Positions 59,030-64,000 of a DNA stretch of 64,000 nucleotides are shown here, piece after piece (the first letter of the stretch is position 1; each line of letters begins with the position of its first letter). Source of the DNA: Methylosinus sp. LW4 (GTDB lineage Bacteria; Pseudomonadota; Alphaproteobacteria; Rhizobiales; Beijerinckiaceae); contig NZ_KB900626.1 of NCBI RefSeq assembly GCF_000379125.1, positions 649,433-713,432 of the forward strand, in the 5' to 3' direction. The notes beneath the pieces are model-generated. The model was not told the DNA's origin, did no database searches, and was given only the letters and a program-made list of their open reading frames with translations. Made by a program: the position numbers and the translations under genes.

Positions 59030-59358
59030 CTCCGATTGTTTTCGTTCTCGGCTATTGCGGCTCTTTCGCCGCAGCGCTGGCGATGAACCGTCACCATCAG
59101 CAGGTGTTCGGACGGCGCGCCAGCAAGACAAACAAGGTAGCCGCGCGTTGCCTGAGCTGTGTGCTTTTTGTCTCTACTTTCATTTCCGCGACATTGGCGC
59201 GAAGCGGCTCGATCGGCGTCGTCGCATTCGTCATTGCAGCCTCCGTCGGAGCGCTACTGGCTACTGTCCTGCTCGCCTACGCTCCCCGATTTGCGGCGGC
59301 CGTCGCCTCGTTCGCGAGTCTGATCGCAATTCTCGAGATGATCTTGGACTCAGCGTGA
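59026..59358 (+). CDS. DUF3325-family small membrane protein
   Basis: 110 residues with three hydrophobic segments (IVFVLGYCGSFAAALAMNRH, LSCVLFVSTFISATLA, VVAFVIAASVGALLATVLLA). The MNRHHQQVFG block after TM1 with paired histidines is typical of DUF3325. It starts inside the PepSY stop codon (ATGA overlap) and closes the three-gene operon. The function is unknown; the conserved histidines may help electron or metal transfer. Confidence 0.82.
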   Translation: MTPIVFVLGYCGSFAAALAMNRHHQQVFGRRASKTNKVAARCLSCVLFVSTFISATLARSGSIGVVAFVIAASVGALLATVLLAYAPRFAAAVASFASLIAILEMILDSA

Positions 59359-59526
59359 TGTCACTGAAGTGATCGCCCAACCTCGCTCGAACGTGTGTGT
59401 CCCTCTCCTCGGCGCGTTCGTGCGGCCTTCGAGATAGCAACGGCTGAGGGGGAAGAAAGGACTTTTTTCTATTGCGGAGCCGCAATACGAAAAAGAAGCA
59501 AGGGATGCTGTCCTGGTGGCCGTTGC

Positions 59527-60228
59527 GTGACCCCTGCCCGGAAATGTCGCCCTTCGGCCTAACCCGACGTTGGGCCTATCGGCGCGACAGGTCTGCAAGG
59601 GGTCGTGTGTCACGAGCGCGCCGTCGCGAGTATCGGCGGCGCTCAACTATACGAGAGATGAAGGAGGGCCCTTCGAGTTCGGCAATCAGGTGCCGATCTC
59701 AAGCCACCGCAAGCAGCTTCGGTCAAGAGCCGTGGTTGTGAGCGTTGCGGAAACGCCGGGACATGATTCCGGCAGGCAAGGTCGAGAGAGGCGAGCGAAA
59801 GCAAACCGTCGATGAAGTGTCGAAAGCGGTTAGGCGATGTCGAAACCGGGGGGTGACCCTTCCTCCGGGATAAGTTCGGGAGATACCTGATACGGCCCGA
59901 ACGGCATCCGGCATGTAGGCGGCGCGAAGCTCGACCAGGCTTTCGTATGGAACGTGAGAACCTGGGCTCCGTCACGCCGATGGCGTGAAGCGACAAGCCA
60001 CAAGCGGCTCCAACCGCGAGGGTGAGAGTAGCTATGCGGAGCACAGGGACGGAGCAGCCCGTAGTAGTGATGAAGGTTCTGTAATGGGACTGGAGCGAAG
60101 GGGCTGCGTTGTTCAGCCGAGGCCGCGGGCCAACCGGCGACGGGAGGAGTCCGTGGACAAGGTAAAGCCGTTCGACATCCCTAAACGGGAGGTCTGGGAA
60201 GCCTTCAAGCGTGTGAAGGCCAACCAGG
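59527..60228 (+). mobile_element. Group II intron, 5' part (truncated by IS21)
   Basis: About 700 bases of catalytic-RNA type sequence precede a reverse-transcriptase start. Recognisable intron stretches are CGATGAAGTGTCGAAAGCGG, GGAACGTGAGAACCTGG, GCGGAGCACAGGGACGGAGC and TAGTAGTGATGAAGGTTCTG, characteristic of domain I and the lead-in to the intron-encoded protein of bacterial group II introns. The exact 5' boundary near 59527 is uncertain (GTGAC occurs there). Domains V and VI and nearly all of the reverse transcriptase are missing because the IS21 end at 60229 cuts the element. It cannot splice on its own. Confidence 0.7.
60084..60228 (+). pseudogene. Group II intron reverse transcriptase, N-terminal fragment
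   Basis: The frame from ATG 60084 contains VDKVKPFDIPKREVWEAFKR followed by VKANQ, the N-terminal RT-0 region of LtrA-type intron-encoded proteins (usual continuation GAAGVDG). At 60229 the sequence becomes the IS21 tip and the frame ends at 60251. The RT, maturase and endonuclease domains are absent, and nothing after the IS21 element at 62725 resumes the gene. Confidence 0.75.
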
Positions 60229-60310
60229 TGTCGATTTCCGTCGAGATTTGACCCAGGATTTCCATTGAGAATTGACCCGGGTTGAAGATGGCTTGCGGGT
60301 CAGTCGGTCG

Positions 60311-61093
60311 TCAAGTTTTGGTCTTCTCCTTTGCAGGTTTGTCCGCCGTCGCCGAGCTGTCCTTGAACCGGAAGCTGTCGTTCCCGGTTTCGAGGATGTG
60401 GCAGCGGTGAGTGAGGCGATCGAGCAGAGCCGTCGTCATCTTGGCGTCCCCGAAGACGGCGGCCCATTCGCCGAAGCTCAGATTCGTCGTGATGATGACG
60501 CTGGTCCGCTCGTAGAGCTTGCTCAGCAGATGGAACAGCAGCGCCCCGCCGGAGCCGCTGAACGGCAGGTAGCCGAGCTCATCGAGGATGACGAGATCGG
60601 AATGAACGAGCCGCGCCGCGACTTGGCCCGACTTGCCTTGGTGCTTTTCAGTTTCGAGCGCGTTGACGAGCTCGACGGTGGAGAAGAACCGCACGCGCTT
60701 TCTGTGATGCTGGATCGCCTGGACGCCGATTGCTGTCGCCAGATGCGTCTTGCCCGTGCCAGGTCCCCCGACCAGGACGGCGTTATGCGCATCTTCGAGG
60801 AACTCGCAGCGATGAAGCTGGCGCGCGAGCGCCTCGTTGACCTCACTGCTGGCGAAGTCGAAGCCGGCGAGATCGCGATAGTTCGGGAACCGCGCGGATT
60901 TGAGCTGGTAGGCGATCGATCTCACCTCCCGGTCGGCGGTTTCCGCCTTCAAGAGTTGCGACAGGATCGGCAGCGCCGCCTCGAAGGCCGGGGAGCCTTG
61001 CTCGGTCAGCTCGCTGACGGCTTGCGCCATGCCGTGCATTTTGAGACTGCGCAGCATGATGACGATGGCGCCGGCGGCAGGATTATGACGCAT
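60311..61093 (-). CDS. istB: IS21 helper ATPase IstB
   Basis: 260 residues, DnaC-like AAA+ ATPase that assists the IstA transposase in target choice. Walker A is [20 protein letters not shown] (~94-113), Walker B is [17 protein letters not shown], sensor region [20 protein letters not shown], and arginine-rich box [23 protein letters not shown] 61093 starts inside the end of istA (11-bp overlap). The stop lies about 80 bp from the IS tip. Confidence 0.92.
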   Translation of the reverse strand: MRHNPAAGAIVIMLRSLKMHGMAQAVSELTEQGSPAFEAALPILSQLLKAETADREVRSIAYQLKSARFPNYRDLAGFDFASSEVNEALARQLHRCEFLEDAHNAVLVGGPGTGKTHLATAIGVQAIQHHRKRVRFFSTVELVNALETEKHQGKSGQVAARLVHSDLVILDELGYLPFSGSGGALLFHLLSKLYERTSVIITTNLSFGEWAAVFGDAKMTTALLDRLTHRCHILETGNDSFRFKDSSATADKPAKEKTKT

Positions 61094-62621
61094 GGCGCGC
61101 CTCCCGACCTTTGCGCAGCGCGTCGTAACGCTCGACATTGGCCTGCGGCTCGGTGGTGAGCGTCAGCGCATTGGGCGGCTTCACGGGCGGCGCGTCGACC
61201 GGCTTGCCGTCCACCAGGCGATGCAACAGGTTCAAGATGTGCGTCTTGGTCGGCGCGCCGGCCGCCAACGCCAGTTCGACGGCGGTCAGCACGGCCTGCT
61301 CGTCGTGCTGTAGGACCAGAGCCAAAATCTCGACCATCTCACGGTCGCCGCCCGGCTTCTCGAGCATGCGCTGTTGCAGCGTCCGTAAGGCGACCGGCAG
61401 TTCGGCGAAGGGCGCGCCGTTGCGCAGCGCGCCCGGCTTGCGCTGGATGACGGAGAGATAATGCCGCCAGTCGTAGACCGTCACGCTCTTGTCGTTATGC
61501 GAACGGGCGAAGACGCGGGCGTGCTCGCACACGATCTGCCCCTCGGCGGCGACGACGACGCGCTCGGGGTAGACCCGCACGCTGACGGGGCGATTGGCGA
61601 ACGAGGCCGGCACGCTGTAGCGATTGCGCTCCAGATGGATCAGGCACGTCGGCGTGACCCGCTTGGTGTGTTCGACGAAGCCGTCGAATGGCCGCGGAGG
61701 CTGCATCAGCTGCGGAACCTCCTCGCGCCAAGCGTCCGCGATCGTCCCCGGCTGCGCGCTGTGCGGAATCTCGGCCCACAGCTCGCGGCATCGCGCCTCC
61801 AGCCAGTCGTTGAGCGCCGCCAGCGACGGAAAGCTCGGGATCGGCTGCCAGAGGCGGTGACGAGCGTCCTGAACGTTCTTCTCGATTTGCCCCTTTTCCC
61901 AGCCGGAGGCCGGATTGCAGAATGCGGCCTCGAACAGGAAATGGCTGACCATGGCGGCGAAGCGGGCGTTGACCTGGCGCTCTTTGCCGCGCCCGACCTT
62001 GTCGATCGCCGTGCTCATATTGTCGTAAATGCCTCGCCGGGGCACGCCGCCCAGCACGCGGAAGGCGTGATTGTGAGCGTCGAACAGCATCTCATGCGTC
62101 TGTTGCGGGTAGGCGCGGAGGAAGAACGCGCGGCTGTAGGAGAGCTTGAACTGGGCGACCTGCAACTTCGTCCGCTCGCCCGCGATGATCGCCCAATCCT
62201 CCGACCAGTCGAACTGGAACGCCTCGCCGGGTAGAAACGTCAGCGGCACGAACGCGCCGCGCCCGCAGGTCTGCTGCTCCCGATGCCGCGCCGCCCTCCA
62301 CTCCCGCGCGAAGGCCGCCACGCGATTGTAGGAGCCGTCGTAGCCGAGGGCGACCAGATCCGCGTGCAACTGTTTGACCGTCCGCTTCTGCTTGCGCGAC
62401 TTTGCGGCCTCGTGACGCAGCATGTGCGCCAGCTTGTCGGCGAACGGGTCGAGCCGGCTCGGTCGATCGGGCGTGGCGAACCGCGGCTCGACGCTGTCCG
62501 AGCGCAGGTATTTGCGCACGGTATTGCGCGACAGCCCCGTGCGTCGCGCGATCTCTCGGATCGAGAACTCCTGCCGATATCGCCAGCGTCGGATGACGCT
62601 CAATAACTCCATGTCGATCAC
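61083..62621 (-). CDS. istA: IS21 transposase IstA
   Basis: 512 residues. N-terminal HTH ([20 protein letters not shown], ~18-37), then the DDE integrase core: first aspartate in [20 protein letters not shown] (~137), second in [20 protein letters not shown] (~200), glutamate in [20 protein letters not shown] (~248). The C-terminal part ([20 protein letters not shown] onward) is the Mu-type beta-barrel plus IS21-specific tail. The gene is intact and followed in overlap by istB. Confidence 0.93.
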   Translation of the reverse strand: MIDMELLSVIRRWRYRQEFSIREIARRTGLSRNTVRKYLRSDSVEPRFATPDRPSRLDPFADKLAHMLRHEAAKSRKQKRTVKQLHADLVALGYDGSYNRVAAFAREWRAARHREQQTCGRGAFVPLTFLPGEAFQFDWSEDWAIIAGERTKLQVAQFKLSYSRAFFLRAYPQQTHEMLFDAHNHAFRVLGGVPRRGIYDNMSTAIDKVGRGKERQVNARFAAMVSHFLFEAAFCNPASGWEKGQIEKNVQDARHRLWQPIPSFPSLAALNDWLEARCRELWAEIPHSAQPGTIADAWREEVPQLMQPPRPFDGFVEHTKRVTPTCLIHLERNRYSVPASFANRPVSVRVYPERVVVAAEGQIVCEHARVFARSHNDKSVTVYDWRHYLSVIQRKPGALRNGAPFAELPVALRTLQQRMLEKPGGDREMVEILALVLQHDEQAVLTAVELALAAGAPTKTHILNLLHRLVDGKPVDAPPVKPPNALTLTTEPQANVERYDALRKGREARHAS

Positions 62622-62904
62622 TCCCAGGTCCCCCGCGACGGTCGAGGGGGAAAGGTTCGAACATGGGTCAGTTCTCGGTGGAAAAACCCGTGCTGCCTGG
62701 GTCAGCTCTCAGTGGAAATCAACATTGCCGCGTCTTCGAGTTCCGAGCGGCGGCGCGGCGCATAGAAAATTTGGCTAGAGGGATCGAGGCGACCAACCAC
62801 CGCTCGTGCGAGTTATTAGCTCGGCTCGGGGCGCCCGCATTCCAAAGCGGAGCGGGCGGCGACGCCCAGCGGCCCGCTCCGACGCGCCCGAGCCGAGGCG
62901 CTCG

Positions 62905-63741
62905 TCACTTCAAAGGCTCCTCGCCGGCGATGGTCGTTCGCGTCATCAGCCGGCCGCTCTCCGCGTCATAGGGCGTGACGCGATGCATGGTTCCGGCGTT
63001 GTCCCAGATGAGCAGATCGCCGAGGCTCCATTCGTGCCGATAGACGAAGCGCTTCGATGTCGCCCATTCCGTGAGCTCGGCGAGAAGCGCGCCGCTGACA
63101 TCGGGCGTCAGACCTTCGATATGCGACGCCGTGCATCCGAGCGCGAGCGACTTGCGTCCTGATTTGTGGGTCCAGACCAGCGGATGCGTCTTTGGCGCAT
63201 GGCGTCGCCATCGGCGCAGCTCGTCTTCCGTGGGCGTGGGGTTCACGAGACGCTGGGCCGCTTCGACGCTATGAACGACGCGGAGTCCTTTTATGGACGA
63301 CTTGACCGAGACCGGCAGCTCGTCCCAAGCTGCGTAGCAATTGCTGAATTCGGTCTGACCGCCGGTCGGCGACAAACGCTTCGCATTCAATATCGCCGCG
63401 CGCGCCGGAATATCGTCGCTCGCCCCGTCGAAATGCCAAAAGAACGATCCTCTCAAGTATTCGGCCGCGAATGCGTCGACTTGTTTGTCGAGCGTGATCG
63501 GCACAAGTCCGTCTCCGCGCAAGGGGACGATCTCGCCGAGCGTCCGGGAGAGCGCGAGGTGCTGCGCATCATCGAGGTGCAGCTGAGGAAAGACGATCAC
63601 GCCGCGTCGTTCCAGAATGTCGCGAATCTCCGCCGCATATTCCCCGCGCGTTAGGGCCGCGACATCCATCTCGATCGAAGATCCGATGCGCGGCGTCAAA
63701 TCGAACATCTCGAAGCCACGCCGAATGGTGATGGCGTTCAT
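62905..63741 (-). CDS. TauD/TfdA-family Fe(II)/2-oxoglutarate dioxygenase
   Basis: A 278-residue non-haem iron oxygenase. The iron-binding HxD is in GSFFWHFDGASDDIPARAAI (~105-107) and the distal His is in NAGTMHRVTPYDAESGRLMT (~250); the 2-oxoglutarate-binding arginine follows as RLMTRTTIAG. A conserved block is LSPTGGQTEFSNCYAAWDEL. These enzymes hydroxylate small organic molecules (taurine, 2,4-D, amino-acid-like or natural-product substrates). ATG 63741 has GAGGAG directly upstream. The gene stands between the IS21 element and an incomplete gene at the window edge (125 bp gap, same strand), possibly one operon. The substrate is undetermined. Confidence 0.85.
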   Translation of the reverse strand: MNAITIRRGFEMFDLTPRIGSSIEMDVAALTRGEYAAEIRDILERRGVIVFPQLHLDDAQHLALSRTLGEIVPLRGDGLVPITLDKQVDAFAAEYLRGSFFWHFDGASDDIPARAAILNAKRLSPTGGQTEFSNCYAAWDELPVSVKSSIKGLRVVHSVEAAQRLVNPTPTEDELRRWRRHAPKTHPLVWTHKSGRKSLALGCTASHIEGLTPDVSGALLAELTEWATSKRFVYRHEWSLGDLLIWDNAGTMHRVTPYDAESGRLMTRTTIAGEEPLK

Positions 63742-63865
63742 GCTCGCCTCCTCATGTATGTATCGAGCGCCCCCCGCCCGTGACATGGAAAGAAGCTCGG
63801 CTCGCCGAAGACGATGTGAGCGCTCGGGCCGCGCTGTCTCGTTGCGACCCGCAGCGGAAACGGCG

Positions 63866-64000
63866 TCAGGACTTCGCCGAGCGGGAAAGCTGCTCCAACA
63901 GGTCTTCAGCGCCTTTCTCTATCCCCGTCCGGGCGGCGGATAGCGCGCCGACGCTCGCCGGAATATTCAGCGGGCTGGGATATTGCTTGGCGACGAAAGC
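63866..64000 (-). CDS. C-terminal end of an unidentified protein (partial)
   Basis: The last 44 codons of a minus-strand gene that begins beyond the right edge: AFVAKQYPSPLNIPASVGAL, then SAARTGIEKGAEDLLEQLSR, SAKS, stop. It reads toward the dioxygenase gene and may be its upstream operon partner. No family can be assigned from this piece. Confidence 0.5.
   Translation of the reverse strand, partial: AFVAKQYPSPLNIPASVGALSAARTGIEKGAEDLLEQLSRSAKS

Larger units (their letters stand above)
60229..62724 (-). mobile_element. IS21-family insertion sequence, complete
   Basis: The tips are TGTCGATTTCCGTCGAG at 60229 and, inverted, TGTTGATTTCCACTGAG ending at 62724. Both ends carry the repeated internal blocks (TGACCCAGG, TGACCCGGG/TGACCCATG) typical of IS21. 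istA and istB are intact and overlap. No clear target duplication is visible, and the left flank (intron) does not resume on the right, so the insertion was followed by a deletion or rearrangement. Confidence 0.88.

Overview
The window is about 64 kb of GC-rich DNA whose gene content looks alphaproteobacterial. It resembles accessory DNA (plasmid or genomic island) of a Methylosinus/Methylocystis-type bacterium. That placement is inferred from the style of the TonB receptor, FecIR and plasmid genes; there is no rRNA, tRNA or core marker to confirm it.

Left part (1-10.7 kb): mobile and plasmid DNA. It starts with a nest of broken insertion sequences: a truncated IS256 copy, an IS3 element with a frameshifted orfB, and an IS110 gene split by an intact IS256 plus an IS5 scrap. 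A gmd fragment follows, then a ParA operon (three genes, minus strand), a MOBV-type relaxase preceded by 12-bp tandem repeats, a secreted beta-helix protein and a second IS110 element.

Central part (11.2-46.3 kb): an outer-membrane uptake island. The same four-gene cassette occurs three times on the minus strand: a small Cys/His-rich DUF2946-like protein, a FecI-type ECF sigma factor, a FecR anti-sigma regulator and a TonB-dependent receptor with an N-terminal STN signalling domain. A near-identical promoter/operator block lies about 75 nt upstream of each small Cys protein gene. Cassettes 1 and 2 each have their own private promoter motif shared between fecR and the receptor gene, so the sigma factors look mutually insulated. 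Cassette 3 has a 4-bp duplication that frameshifts its fecI. Inserted between cassettes are another Cys-protein/TonB receptor pair (plus strand), a YhaO/YhaN nuclease-ATPase pair, a CDP-alcohol phosphatidyltransferase-like gene, a two-partner secretion pair whose exoprotein has two secretion domains, and a dead tonB with an ABC-ATPase remnant.

Right part (46.4-64 kb): an MFS transporter and a methyltransferase divergent from a FadR-type GntR regulator; a siderophore-type TonB receptor divergent from a two-component system; another siderophore-type receptor divergent from a DUF3649/PepSY/DUF3325 operon (inner-membrane side of siderophore-iron use); a group II intron cut off by an intact IS21 element; and a TauD-type dioxygenase. 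An 81-bp end of the same IS21 lies in inverted orientation at 41.3 kb.

Read together, six TonB receptors, three sigma/anti-sigma pairs, two PepSY reductase-like proteins, one two-component system and the Cys-rich small proteins suggest a metal (iron and/or copper) scavenging island assembled by duplication and IS activity. The substrates cannot be read from the sequence.
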